From Closterium sp. NIES-65 (lineage: Eukaryota > Streptophyta > Zygnematophyceae > Desmidiales > Closteriaceae), in assembly GCA_948144175.1 (NCBI GenBank), contig CANXME010001990.1, positions 1,116,001 through 1,180,000 of the forward strand: 64,000 nucleotides of DNA, in the 5' to 3' direction. The notes under the pieces are model-generated. The model did not search any database and was not told the DNA's origin. It saw only the letters and a program-made list of their open reading frames with translations. Positions 1-11,721 of this stretch are shown piece by piece. The position numbers were made by a program, and so were the translations under genes. Every line of letters starts with the position of its first letter. Position 1 is the stretch's first letter.

Positions 1-4
1 GACA

Positions 5-475
5 CTACAAGGCTTCAGGAGCAACGGAGGATGAAATTGAAGATGACCTACACAGCGAGCGGGTTGGAGGACCTCTCCCTGATGAATGTCGCGTCATCCG
101 TGCGCTGCCAGTAGAGTCTGGTGACATGCTGTTTACCGTTTGATCATCCACCTTGTGTTGGCGTAGGCTTAGCGAATCCTCTTCTAGCAGGAAGAGACTT
201 GGAGATTGCAGAAGCGGATCTTCGCAATGTACGACGGTTTGCAAGACCTGGAAGTCTAATGTATTAGAGACATTATCAGAAAAGACCAAACACCACACCC
301 GCGTCATGAGCATGTGAACAGTGGAGACAACGGAGGCGAATTCCTGGGCCAAGATGTAAGGGATGAGCAGATTGGCTGTGGGTCTCAGCTTGCAGAGCTC
401 GTCGGCCTTGGAACCGATATTGAGCTCGTCGTCTGAGTCATCCATGACCTCTTCTTCTAGGTCAGCAGATGCCAT
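5..475 (-). CDS. Hypothetical ORF, unrecognised
   Basis: An open frame of about 156 codons starts at the ATG read at 473-475 and ends at a stop near 5-7. It opens with an acidic stretch (EEEVMDDSDDE), has a hydrophobic middle and ends Ser/Arg-rich. I recognise no domain, signal peptide or retroelement motif. It lies outside every element I could delimit, so it could be an exon remnant of a host gene, a piece of another transposon, or chance. No splice structure or promoter is evident. Confidence is low because the frame is short and isolated. Confidence 0.15.
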   Translation of the reverse strand: MASADLEEEVMDDSDDELNIGSKADELCKLRPTANLLIPYILAQEFASVVSTVHMLMTRVWCLVFSDNVSNTLDFQVLQTVVHCEDPLLQSPSLFLLEEDSLSLRQHKVDDQTVNSMSPDSTGSARMTRHSSGRGPPTRSLCRSSSISSSVAPEAL

Positions 476-493
476 CTTGAGCTTATTTTCCAC

Positions 494-904
494 TGAATGG
501 CCAGAAGAGCCCGCTTCATTGTTGTTGATATTAGGATTGAGTTTATATTGCCCGCCTCATATTCCTCCTTCCCCTCATCTGCCTTGTCAGCAGAGTCCAA
601 CAGCTTGTGAACCAGTGTGTTTGAGTCAGGCATCGTAGACTACGTGATAACCTTGTGATATCCCTTCGAAGGCATCGTGCACTGATGACAGTTTGAAGAA
701 ACTGGCATTTGTGAAGGGACTGAGTCAGCGAGTGATGCTGAAGCACAATATATTGTTTTCTTAAGTAGTAAAAAAACGATGTATGCTGATGAGTTTTCTT
801 GTTGTTGATTCTGAGTTCCCGAGGTGGAGATCTTGGGAGAAGATGGTGTGGGACTTAATAGGGCCATCATAATAAAGTGTAGTCCAGTAGCCAATAGAAT
901 AACA
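494..904. other. Unassigned flank
   Basis: About 410 bases hold only short overlapping frames, no recognisable protein motif and no repeat shared with the rest of the window. It ends at TAACA (900-904), the left target-site copy of the solo LTR that follows. Confidence 0.4.
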
Positions 905-1038
905 TGTCAAATGTTATATCTGCTATATATGTTTAGGCTGTAGTGGGGTAGCCAATATGGGGTACAACCCACTTTAGGGTTTCATATTTGTACCCAACTC
1001 TTTCATAGTTTAATCATTTCTACTGCCAGATTCTAACA
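905..1038 (+). repeat. Solo LTR of the short-LTR copia family
   Basis: A 134-bp unit begins TGTCAAATG and ends TCTAACA. It contains the core shared by all short LTRs here: GTAGGCTRTAGTGGGGTAG, a GGGGTAC block, then GGGTTT and TTGTACCCAACT. The 5-bp direct repeat TAACA flanks it exactly (900-904 and 1039-1043). No internal retroelement sequence adjoins it. The likely origin is a full element whose two LTRs recombined and lost the interior. Its sequence is more diverged from the E7-E9 LTRs than those are from each other. Confidence 0.9.
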
Positions 1039-1043
1039 TAACA

Positions 1044-2390
1044 CACCTTGGGATCTGCTTCACAACTCAAAGAGCCTTAGGAATAGCCACATGGTTATAG
1101 TACAAGGCATTAAGAGAGATGGGTATGGTGCCTAAGACGCTTTTTCTAGTTGATCTGATTCTCCATAAATATAATCTGTTAGTCCACGACGATTTTCGAC
1201 AGAATTTGCCCTGACCTAGCGAATTTGAATCTGCTGATAGGCCGAAAGTCGAATCTGCTGTTTTGGTGTCGCCAGGGTGATTGTGACACGCGCTGTCTGT
1301 CCCATAGTCTTGATCTTGCCAATGGCCAACCAGAGTAGGCGACGTGCTCCGTAAAGCTGAAGGGACTCTGTGTCCAGACAGTTCACCATTGATTGGTCGG
1401 TCAAGGTTTCGGAAAAACACTGATCGACTAGACACAGAAATAATATATTTCTGATGTATCACAGGGACCCTTCGGGCCCGTCTGACGCATCAGGTGCCTT
1501 CAAATCCTAGTGAGGACCATACCTATTAGGTAGGCACAAAAATTATTCCGATCAGCACACATTGAAGAGCTGATTCCAAAACTTTTGTTTCTATAACCGC
1601 ATGCTAATAGGTCACTTGGAGCGAACGAGGTAAGCGATCCAATAAAAACCAAGGCAGTCTCGTAATTCAAGAAATGGACCCCTCCTCGTACCCATAAGAG
1701 GTCCCGCAATGTAATCACTATAAAGCTTTTGCAGTTGGAGGACGAATTGACGTGGTCACACAAAAAAAGCATGACATGTAATATTTGCATGCATGCGAAG
1801 TCCTAGCAAATGGTCCTGCGCATCATGAATCCAGTCTCGTGCCTGTACCCGCTTTGTTGAGTGGCTACTATACGTGCTGGTTCATGGGTGGGTGCAAGAC
1901 GGGTCCAAGGCTGGTCCACAGCTGGAACGTATTGCTCCCCTGCGGACTAGGCGAGAACCGACAGGAAGGGAATGTAACCATTTTGCAGGTTTCATCTCGT
2001 TCAACGAACCCCCGTGATATTTGACGCTACTACCGTCGTTAAACCTTGCAACATTGGTCGCGAATGGCCGTATAACGTTGCACACGAAACGGAATTGATT
2101 GGATTTTTTTTTTTAACCTGGTTTGCTTCAAAACACCGGCCAAAATGTACTCGTTCGTTTACCGTACGCACGGAAAAAAAAACAAAGCTTCTACCAAAAT
2201 CAAAATGGTTACACGCCCTAATGTACCATCCGCTAAAATAGGCGCGTAACCATTTTTTTTCTGAGCATTGAGGACAATTGAAGTGGTGCTTGAACATTTA
2301 AGTTGAAGGCGCGTAACCATTTTTATTCCGAGCTGACCGCCCTTTGGAAAAAAAAAAAAAAAAAAACGAAGTAGGAGGAAGTGCGGAAAA
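1044..2390. other. Unassigned region with coding-like fragment
   Basis: No gene can be assigned. On the minus strand, 1067-1462 and the overlapping frame 1216-1404 each stay open for 60-130 codons, and the shorter one reads like a decayed protein (LYGARRLLWLAIGKIKT), but I cannot place it in a family. 2100-2370 is rich in homopolymers: a T run near 2104, A runs near 2173, and an A tract of about 18 from 2348. 1882-2300 has overlapping open frames on both strands with no motif. Confidence 0.3.
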
Positions 2391-2515
2391 TAGTCGATTA
2401 TGGGAGAGCCTAGGCGCAGAGTTGCAAACCGGATACTTGTAAATCGAATACGGACTAGTTTGAAACCAGGTATTGGTATTTATAAAGATACAAAATTGAT
2501 TAATTGATTGATTAC
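2391..2515 (-). repeat. Direct repeat, probable left LTR remnant of E1
   Basis: This segment, from CGATTATGGGAGAGCC to the TTGATTAATTGATTGATTAC motif, recurs in the same orientation at about 18260-18412. The two copies bracket all the minus-strand pieces of E1, which is the arrangement expected of its LTRs. Similarity fades at the right end of each copy, and no clean TG...CA ends or TSD could be found. They may instead be two independent copies of another repeat. Confidence 0.45.
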
Positions 2516-3142
2516 AACAAAAACAACATGAACCTTAGAGAAGATAGTGACGTATGCAAGAACATTCTAGGAGAACATTGTTCATGCTAAAAGGTGTTGA
2601 ACCAAAACAAGCAAGCACCTACTCTAGTACGTGGTTCCAGGCTAAGACCGCTAAGTGAACATACCATCACGTGAAAATACCATCAGATGTTTTTTTACTC
2701 GCCCATAAGTAGTTGCGCAGGTTCTTGCAATACAAACAGTTGCACATACACGTTTGTGCAATGTCGTCAGTTCCCTTCAATCTGGTCCAATGTCGAATTG
2801 TGCATAGTGAAAGCAACAAAATTAAGGGTACCGAAGCTCCGGTATGCGGTATACAAAATCTCATCACATAGAGCTGCTACACGCATAATCGGGTGCGTGC
2901 ACAGCTTTGCCTCAACACTCCCCTGCCCTGTTCGTGCCTGGGCATCCAAGGAGTTAGCACACCACACAAAGCAAAAGGAAATAATAGAGTACAACATGGT
3001 GACGATCCTAATACCCGTCCGCGTGTTTCCGCACACGCATACTCACCGCACCAGCCATGTTGAAGAACATGGCACCTAATCATGCGCGTTATCGCGCTCG
3101 TCGTCTGCAATATTGACTTGCCCAATGGCGACTGAGCAGCGC
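2516..3142 (-). other. Possible 3' region of E1, no gene seen
   Basis: About 630 bases lie between the left repeat and the decayed RNase H of E1. Short frames occur on both strands but no motif is recognisable. By position it could be the rest of the 3' LTR and untranslated tail of E1; the sequence does not prove this. Confidence 0.3.
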
Positions 3143-5259
3143 TCAAGAGTCGGGGAATGTAGCGCCTTCATGAGATAGTCTGCGGATTGCTCGCTCGCCG
3201 TGATGTACGTAAGCACTAGTTTCTTGCACTTCACCATCTGCTACAGCCAGATGTACCACCTCTCCATGTGCTTGAGACTCCCCTTGAGCCCTAACCCTTC
3301 CGCAACCGCAATTGCAGAGGAGTTCTCCATCAAGATGCTGAAATTCGGCGAGTAGAAAGCGCAAACGGCGCGCCTCCTTGCCGGCCTCTGTTGCAGCAAT
3401 GTACTCGGATTCCGTTGAGGATAACGTCATGCACTTAATCCTCTAACTTTCCCACAAAATTGCAGCTCTGCCAAGCACAAAAACGCATCCGCTAGTACTG
3501 CTACTCGGTCACCCGCGTCATTGAAATTTGAATACCCCACCAGGCGCAGAGTATCCGGTCCACCACCAAACTCGAGGGCGAAGTCACGGGTGTTCACCAT
3601 GTACTCAATGCAGCGGTCCATCTCCCTCTAGTGCTGGTCACTGCGAAACGTCATCCCAAAGCCCAATTTGTTGCATGCATATGCAATGTCGAGATAGATC
3701 GTGGTCGTGGCAAACTAGAGCAAACCCACTTTGTGACGATACTCTTCCTCTTCATGAGCTTGGTGTTCCTTGTCATCAAATTTCAGGTCAGTATACGTAC
3801 CCACCGAGATAGGCGTTTTTGGGTAGCGACCTATCTGCTCTTCGTCCAGAAAATGGCGACGCAGTTTGTCCAAGTATGCACTTTGGTGCAGCCATAGCTT
3901 TCGCGCAAACCTGTTGCGCACAATCTCAACGCCTAAATACTTCTGCACGGAAGAGATTTCTCGCAGCTCAAATGAGTTTTGCAGAAGTTCACGCATCCCC
4001 TTCATCATTTCGAGGCTGCTACTCACGGCGAGCAAGTTGTCAACGTAGACAAGCAGCCAGCAAACCTACTCCTCCAGCACCGAACTTGAAGTAGAACACT
4101 TCGTCAACCTGAATCTTGCTCCACCCACCGCTAATCAGTACGCTATCCAGTGCCGAATACCAGAGAAGTGGACTCTGATTTAGTTTGTACAAGCTTTTCA
4201 GAAGCTTCCATGCGCGAGATGTACCATCCTTGTAGTGCGATGGCTTCTCCACGTAGACTACGCGATTCAGTGTGCTCTGCAGATATTCGTTTTTCATGTC
4301 CAACTGCATGAGATGCAGATCAAGTACCGTGGTGGCGGAGAGGAAAATGCGCAGCATAACGTAGCAGCCAAGCGACGCATACGTCTTGTCATAATCCGCG
4401 CCATAAATCTGCGTGAAACCTTTCACAAAAACACGTGCCTTTTCGCGGGCGACCGTGTCGTCGGCGTTGTATCTTGTCGTAAGAACCCACCAGTTCTTCA
4501 TGACATTGACGCCGCGCGGTCGTGGCGCCAGCTCCCATGTTCCATTGGCGAGGAGGCTTCGCATCTCTTCTTCCCTTGCTGCTTTCACCACCTTCCCCTT
4601 TCCAGCTCGCAAGCACTCTTCCTTGACGGTATACGTTGCGATATCTAACCGTTGTCCAGGGTCAGCGTGCATATTGCGATCCAGTTCGGACACACATTGG
4701 CCCATCGTTCTGGAGGCACACCAAAGTTTGAGCACGTGGAATGATGTGTCGGCTTCTTGACTCCACCACATCGCTCGAGGAGCTGTCTCCAAACAACTCC
4801 TTAGCATCATTGTTGGTTTCGTTGACGACCTCCACAACATCGCTCGATGAGCTGTCACTGATCTGCTTCCCTATCACTGGCTCCCCTGCTTGTTTTTGCC
4901 TACTAGGCACGCCAGTTTCAGGAGATGCAATAAGTCAACTGCCGACGATGTCGATATGCGGCACCGAGGGTGGCGCATCAAGGCTCCCCTCGTCATCATG
5001 GGCTGACGTGGATGGGTTGTCTGAGGTGGGACGAGAGAGTGACTCCATAGCCGGTAGCGGAGAGGAGATGAGCAGGCAAGGAGGAGGATGACGGAAAGTT
5101 GACAGGTACCACACGCGGGTAAACCGGTGGGAGGGTTGAGCGGGGGAGTGACGTGGGGACGTGCGGAGGTCCATGAGCTGAAGTCGGGGTATTGAGCAGA
5201 TCATCAATCTTATTGGCGAGGAGTTCGGGCGACACAGGCGATGACAGGTCCTTATGTGC
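3143..5259 (-). pseudogene. E1 copia RT-RNase H remnant
   Basis: Read on the minus strand from 5259 to 3143, four frames in succession give a copia reverse transcriptase and RNase H. The RT opening (LLANGTWELAPRPRGVNV...KARVFVKGFTQ) lies within 4858-4040. The catalytic box at 4036-4047 reads YVDN in place of YVDD. The RT thumb (SSVQKYLGVEIVR) lies in 4035-3715. RNase H follows, as GYSNFNDAGDR in 3621-3427 and LSSTESEYIAATEAGKEAR in 3430-3143. Frameshifts between frames and the Asp-to-Asn change in the catalytic pair mean it cannot be functional. The region 5259-4911 is a Pro/Ser-rich linker. It is cut at 5259 by E2 and resumes at 11722. Confidence 0.85.
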
Positions 5260-5264
5260 ACTTC

Positions 5265-6130
5265 TGTTAGAGACTAAGGACGGAGTCTACGAAGAAAAGG
5301 TGTCTAAATTTCACAAAAAACGTTGGCTTAGAATCCTGGACAGAAACGTTGAGTTCACAAGAAATGCCGTCGACGGAAAGTGCACGGTCAAAACTTCACC
5401 AAACTCAGATATATTGTAGCCCAAGTCCGTGGCTACAATTCCCAATTTGAATCGTACAATAAGGTGATGTATTTATTGAGTTATGAATTTCAGCGCACTA
5501 GGGGGAAAGCTGCCATAGAATCTTAACTCAAACACAATTGTCTCACAAGTTCACACAAGAAAGTTGGAGTAGCTAGATACCAGGTGGGAGGGAAGAGGAA
5601 GACAAGAGGGAAGGTCCCAAGAGATTTTCCAACCAAGGAAACCCCGTGCCACTCAATTCCCCTCTCTATATGCACCCCAACTTTGACCTTTATCACTTTC
5701 CCAACCCATGCCATCCACCTCACCAAGCTTGGCCACACTTGCCAACCTGGTTTGGCTCCTCCCAACCACTTGGCAGCATCTACAGTGATGTTGACGAGTT
5801 TCCCAACCCTCAAAAGTCTATACCCCTTATGGATTCAACCCCACAACTTCCCATAGTCACCACAACCAAATATAAAAAGCATACGAAATTCCAACGTTCG
5901 TAAGTTTCTTGTTCGTGCTCCGATTGAAGCGATACTTGGTTTGTCGGAAAGCTCTTGAGCAGAGGAGTCACTTCAGATATCTGCTCAAGCCAAATAACAT
6001 CCACACACACTCAGACAAACCAAACAACATCACACACAAATTCTTGCATACGCTCACACCACGCATGCAACGCACGAACATGTGATGGGAGGCAGACAGA
6101 CGTAAATGCAAGTGATAGCATCACATAACA
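5265..6130 (-). repeat. E2 3' LTR
   Basis: An 866-bp LTR; read on the minus strand it starts TGTTATGTGATGC and ends CTCTAACA. It matches 10850-11716 along its whole length with scattered substitutions and small indels. Neither LTR has an obvious coding region. Confidence 0.95.
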
Positions 6131-6187
6131 AACTCCCCCAGTGGCTGCCTACCATCATCCCACATGCCATAGCTCAAACATGCACCC

Positions 6188-7943
6188 TCAATGCACACTC
6201 ATCCCAGCAAGCTTCATGCCCTTCCAATGCTCAGATTCAGCCAAGCGCTTGGTGAGAATGTCAGCCGCCTGCTGATGGGTCTTCACAATCTCCAGTCGCA
6301 CCTCCTTGTTGAGGAGCCTCCTCTCCCAGTGCCACTTAGGCCTGATGGGCTTCGTCAGCCCATGAAGGCAAGCGTTCTTTGCAAACTTCACAGCCAACTA
6401 GCTGTCATTGAAAATCAAAGTTGGCTCCTTCTGGCACACTCCGATCTCCTCCAACAAACGCCTCAGCCACACTACCTCCTTTGCCCCATGATGCAGGGCC
6501 ATGTACTCTATCTCACACGAGGGCTGCCCCACCTTGTTCTGCTTCTTGCTGTGCCTGCTCACTGCACCACCTCCAAACAGGCACACATAGCCTCCAATGC
6601 TGGTGCCATCCGCCTTCACAGAGTTGAAGCTAGCGTTGGTGTAGCAGGTCAGGAGCATCTCCCCCTTGCTCAAATCAGAAGCACCCCGCTGCTGCCTTTG
6701 CCTCACAGCACTGTACTCAAAACCCACAGATGCAGTGGTGCTCACATAGCGGACCAACCTCTTGGCCGCTTCCAGCTGCTCATAACTGGGGCGTGAAACC
6801 ACACTCGCAGGCCTAGATGTAGCAAAGGAAATGTCTGGCCGCGTGTGGTTAGTCGCATAATTGAGTGCCCCCACCATGGAATGAAACAGCTTCCTGTTAC
6901 TCTCACCCACCACCTCCTCATCAGCACAGGGCTCCACAGTGAACCCCGAAGGCAGTGGGGTGGCTGGCTTTCCTCCATCTTGCAGCCCATACTTCTCAGC
7001 CAGCCCCTCACAATACTTCCTCTGGTGCAACTTTAACACTCCCTTGTCAAGGTCCCTCTCCACATGCATCCCTAGGTAATACTTCACATCTCCCATCTTC
7101 GAGCATTTGAACTGCATCTCTAGCATCTCCTCCACATGCTCAATCATTGCAAATGACTCAGAGAAGAGCAGGATGTCGTCCACATACACCAGGAGCATGA
7201 GAAACGGCTCTTTCTCTTGCAGCAGGAACAAGCTTTGATCACACTCGCTCTTCTTGAAACCCCATGCCAGTAGTGTCTCCTCTAACTTGTTTCTCCTCTA
7301 GCTTTAGGCCATAGATGGCCTTCTTCAGCCTGCACACCCTGCCGCTCCCATCATCCAAACCCTCAGGGTTGTAACATGTACAGCTCCTCCAGAATGATCC
7401 CATTGAGGAAGGCGGTGGTTATGTCCATCTAATTCACCCGCCATCCACGGCTTGCTGCCATTGCCAATGACACCCGCAGTGTTGTGACTTTCCGCACAAG
7501 AGCATAGAGCTCGTTAAAGTCCTTTCCCTTTGTCTGCTGAAACCCCTTAGCCACAAGCCTTGACTATTAGCGGGTCAGCGCCCCATCAGGTCCGTACTTG
7601 TGCCAAAAAATCAGCTTGGAAGAAATGGCCTTCTTCCCACGAGGCAGCTCACACAGCTCCCAAGTCTCATTCTCCAGCAGAGAGCCATACTCCTCCTTCA
7701 CACTCTGCTTCCACTTTTCAGCATCGGGCCCGCTAAATGCCTCAGCTAGCGTCGTGGGCTCAGGACGGCTGCCCAGTAGCAGTGTGCTATCTCTTCCTCA
7801 TCACACTGCTCAGCCACACTCCCAGCCCTTACTGCCTTTGGCTTGCCAAAGCTCAGATAGGTCAGCCGGTTAGGAGGTCCTAGGACGGTCAGCCGGACGT
7901 GCGGCACCTTGTGGAGCACCTTGCTGCATCTCTGCGGTTGCTG
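6188..7943 (-). pseudogene. E2 reverse transcriptase-RNase H, decayed
   Basis: On the minus strand 7943-7232 is the RT N-terminal part with several frameshifts and stops. The frame 7231-6398 is clean and holds YVDDILLFSES, the RT thumb (MGDVKYYLGMHVERD) and RNase H. RNase H catalytic residues are partly lost: the first Asp motif reads YTNASFN (Asp to Asn), while the Glu motif (SCEIEYMALHH) is kept. A TAG at 6400-6398 replaces a probable CAG codon (NDS*LAV). The same frame then continues to 6188 with the RNase H tail (HQQAADILTKRLAESEHWKG). The frame differs from that of gag-integrase, so at least one frameshift lies in 7943-7232. Confidence 0.85.
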
Positions 7944-10628
7944 CTACTGCTGTTGCTGCTCCTCCACCTCAGGTTCTCCCCCATCCTCAGTCACCCCAGA
8001 AATCTCCTCCTCTAAGACAGTGACCTGCACTTGCCTCGAAGGCCACTGCACCTCATCAGCCTTTATGATCAGCGGTGTAGTAGGAAGCTTGTGCTGCTGC
8101 TGCTGCTTCCACTCCTTGTAGTACAAGGACTCAAGGAACTTCACATCCCTTGACACAGTCAGCTGCTGGCTGGTCAAGTCCCAAATCAGCCAGCCCTTGT
8201 GATCCTTAGCAAGCCCCAAGTGCATAACCCATCTCCCAGAAGCTTCCAGTTTTCCCCTCCTCTCCTTAGGCACATGAAACACCACCATGCAGCCGAAGGC
8301 TCTCAGCATGTTGACTGCTGGTGCACTCCCATACCACTTGGTGTAGGGGACCCACTGCTTGTCCCCCACAGTCGCGAGCACCCTGTTCTTCACAAGGGCG
8401 ACCTGCCGCAGTACAGTCACCCAAAACGGATCCAGCAGCCCTGCACGCCTAAGGAGAGTGCGAGCACCTTCCTGCAGGGTCCGGTTGAACCGCTCAGTCA
8501 CGCCGTTCTGCTGAGGGTTGTAGGGCACTGTGAGCTGATGCTGGATCCCCTTCTTCTTGAGCACCGTCTCAAAATCAGCGCCAATGAACTCTCCCCCATT
8601 GTCTGTGCGGATCACCTTCACCTTGTGTCCGCTCTCCCTTTGAGCTCTCGGCATCCACTCCTTGAGAACGGTCGCTGCCACCTCCCCCTTAGTCTTCAGA
8701 GGGTACACCCACACCGCACACGTGTGGTCGTCCACAATGGTCAAGAAGTAGCGGCTGCCCGAGAGAGAAGGGGCCCTCATGGGGCCCACCACGTCCATGT
8801 GCACAAGTGCAAGTGGAGCCTTCGTTGGCCCCGTGCTGCTGCTGAAGGGAAACTTCGTGATCTTGGTCTCATGGCATGTAGGGCAGCTCCCAATCTCCTT
8901 TGCTGCTCCCTTCACCTCCAACCCCTTCAAGCTCCCATCCTTCACTAACTTCTGCAACATAGGAATGTTGATGTGACACAACCTCTCGTGCCATGTCTCC
9001 CAGTCGGCATCAATATTCCCAGATAAAGCCTTTGCCCCTGTAGCGGTTGCATCCACACCAGCAAGCACCTCACCATGTGGCTGCTGTGAGTGCAACACCT
9101 TCTTGACTACATCCAGGGCCCTTCCAATTGGTGCAATCTCCTCTCCTCCCGCAGCTGTTTTAGTCGTTGCCGCTGCTGCTACCGTTGCTGGTGGTTTCCC
9201 ATTCCTAGTAATAATGGACAGCTGTCAGAGGTCCTTGATGCAGCAGCTCTTCTCCTCCAAATCCCACAGCAGCAACTTCCCAAGCTTTGCACGGCAGCTG
9301 GTTGGGCCGAAAGTCCCTTTGGCCTTGCTTTTCTGCAGCCGGCGCATAGAGAGGAGGTTACCGGATAAACCTTCTACCACCAACACATTCCCCAGCCCCA
9401 CAAGCCCCCCATTGGCTCCCATGACCTTGGCATTCCCAACACCAATCACAGGGAGCAAACCACCTGAAGCGGCAGCCACAAACTTGATCTTCCCAGGGTG
9501 TTTTACCTTGTCAAGCAAATCTGCCCATGGGATCATGTGACTTGTGCAACCTGAATCTATCACCCAGTGGGTGAGGGGGTGCATCACAACCTTCCCAACT
9601 GAACCCACATCACCCCCACTCCCTTTCGCATCCTCAACTATGAGGAACATCCCAGGGTCGGCTTTACCTTGTACACCATCACCTTGTGCACCTGAACCTT
9701 GAACAGCGCCACCTCGTGCACGTTCACCACTTGACGGCTTCATGCCTGGGGGTGCCCATCCCTCAGGCCGGCTAAAACACTTGAACCACGGGTGTCCAGC
9801 CTTCTTGCGGTACCAGCAAGCTCCCTCCATTCGAGTGCTCCCCCTGCCTCCAGAGCTCCCATGCCCCTCGTTGTAGTCACCTCGGCCTCTCCTTCTGCCA
9901 AACCCTCTCCCACGGCCTCGGCCTCTCCCTCCCCCTCTTCCTCTGCTGCCTCCTACAGCTCCATATCCCTCAGCAGTTTTGTTGGCAGCACCACCTCTCG
10001 TGTGGCGCCTGCGGAAGTCCTCCTGCAAGATCTGATGCCGTAGCCACTCTGGCGACCACTTGTCCTGCTGAGCGTTGAGGGTGGGGATGAGGTTGTCCCA
10101 TGAGTTTTCGAGCACCGAGATGATCTTGGTGCACTGTTGCATCTCCGACACCTTGCTGCCCGCCGCAGCCATCCTCACATAGGTGTCCTTGATTTTGTCA
10201 AGGACCAGCTTCACATCGTCTCCCGATTGCATGGAGAGGGCAGCCAGCTCCTTCTCCAACACAATCACCATCGGCAGCGTGTTGGGCTCAACCACGTCGC
10301 GTAGCAGCTTTCACGCCTTCGGTCCCGAATCATCGAGCTCCACCAAATCCTTGATGTGCTGGAACATGTCGTTGTTGGCCGATTGTAGAATCAGGTTGTA
10401 CAGCACCGCGCTATTCTCAATCCACCGATTGCGGCCATCTCCTTCCTCGGGCATCTTCTCCTCTACCATAGCCATTTTCAGCAGCTTGTAGCGCTTGAAG
10501 GCGCTCCTCATCCGCCCACTCCATTCCTCATAGTTGGAGCCATCTAATGCCTCAATCTTGGATGGCGGCGGCTCACTCTTCTTCTCAGGTGCTTCTCCAC
10601 TCCCTTGACTGATCTCCTCTACTCCCAA
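7944..10628 (-). pseudogene. E2 gag-protease-integrase
   Basis: A single minus-strand frame runs from about 10628 to 7944. Gag (SNYEEWSGRMRSAFKRYKLL...HIKDLVELDDSGPKA) meets a TGA at 10313-10311, where the family has Trp. It continues through an Arg/Gly-rich segment to a zinc knuckle in which the second Cys is Arg (CWYRKKAGHPWFKC). Protease has the DSG box (WVIDSGCTSHM). A second TGA lies at 9227-9225, at the same site as in E3. Integrase follows: His/Cys finger (WHERLCHINIP...CPTCHETK), HMDVVGPM, RTDNGGEF and NPQQNGVTERF, the D,D35E residues. A TAG at 7946-7944 lies in a Gln run. The family's usual first ATG is ATC here, so the start may be lost. Confidence 0.9.
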
Positions 10629-10849
10629 TCAGAGGTTTCAGCTCCCCCTTTTGCTGGTCACAATGTAGATCAACACAATCTTCACAAGTATCGGCGCCAA
10701 CGAAATTTCGACAGAGTTTCCCCTTAGCGGAAGTCACACCCAACCTACAGAACTCCACTTAGGCACGCCCACAGGCCATGGTGGGTCTAGGGGGGTCTTC
10801 ACACTTCGGTAGACTACCCACAAGGTCCTTATTCTGCTTGTATACCACC

Positions 10850-11716
10850 TGTTAGAGACTAAAGACGGAGTCTACGAAGATTAGGTGTCTAAATTTCACA
10901 AAAAACGTTGGCTTAGAATCCTGGACAAAAATGTCGAGTTCACAAGAAACGCCGTTGACGAAAAGTGCACTGTCAAAACTTTTCACGAAACTCAGATATG
11001 TTGTAGCCGTAGTCTGTGGCTACACCTCCCAATTTTAATCGTACAATAAGGTGATGTATTTCTTGAGTTATGAATTTCGGCGCACTAGGGGGTAAGCTGC
11101 CATAGAATCTTAACTCAAACACAATTGTCTCACAAGTTCACACAAGAAAGTTGGAGTAGCTAGATACCAGGTGGGAGGGAAGAGGAGGACAAGAGGGAAG
11201 GTCCAAAGAGAGTCCCAACCAAGGAAACCCCATGCCACACAATTCCTTTCTCTATAGGCACCCCAACTTTGACCTTTGTCAATTTCCCAACCCATGCCAT
11301 CCACCTCACCCAACTTGACCACACTTGCCAACCTGGTTTGGCTCCTCCCAACCACTTGGCAGCATCTACAGTGATGTTGACGAATTTCCCAACCCCCAAA
11401 AGTCTATACCCCTTATGGAGTCAACCCCACAACTTCCCATAGTCACCACAACCAAATATCAAAAGCATACGAACTTCCAACGTTCGTAACTTTCTTGTTC
11501 GTGCTCCGATTGAAGCGATACTTGGTTCGTCGGAAAGCTCTTGAGCAGAGGAGTCACTTCAGATATCTGCTCAAGCCAAATAACATTCACACACACTCGG
11601 AAAAACCAAACCACATCAAACACAAATTCTTGGACACGCTCACACCACGCATGCAACGCACGAACATGTGATGGGAGGCAGACAGACATGAATGCAAGTG
11701 ATAGCATCACATAACA
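10850..11716 (-). repeat. E2 5' LTR
   Basis: An 867-bp LTR, the partner of 5265-6130. Its inner edge (10850) adjoins a degenerate primer site: read on the minus strand, GGTGGTATACAAGC follows the terminal CTAACA, against TTGGTATCAGAGC in E3. The outer edge is followed by the TSD ACTTC. Confidence 0.95.
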
Positions 11717-11721
11717 ACTTC

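Larger units (their letters stand above)
5265..11716 (-). mobile_element. E2: long-LTR Ty1/copia retrotransposon
   Basis: A 6452-bp element, complete in structure, reads on the minus strand. Its LTRs are 5265-6130 and 10850-11716, and the 5-bp TSD ACTTC lies at 5260-5264 and 11717-11721. The order is 5' LTR (right), degenerate primer site, gag, protease, integrase, reverse transcriptase, RNase H, polypurine tract TGGGGGAGTT (6140-6131), 3' LTR (left). It sits inside the older E1: the E1 integrase resumes directly beyond the right TSD. The coding region carries several nonsense codons and a decayed RT N-terminus, so it is inactive. E3 belongs to the same family. Confidence 0.95.

Noticed and set aside
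8199-8948. 249-codon plus-strand frame
   Set aside because: It lies opposite the E2 integrase, whose catalytic motifs are on the minus strand.
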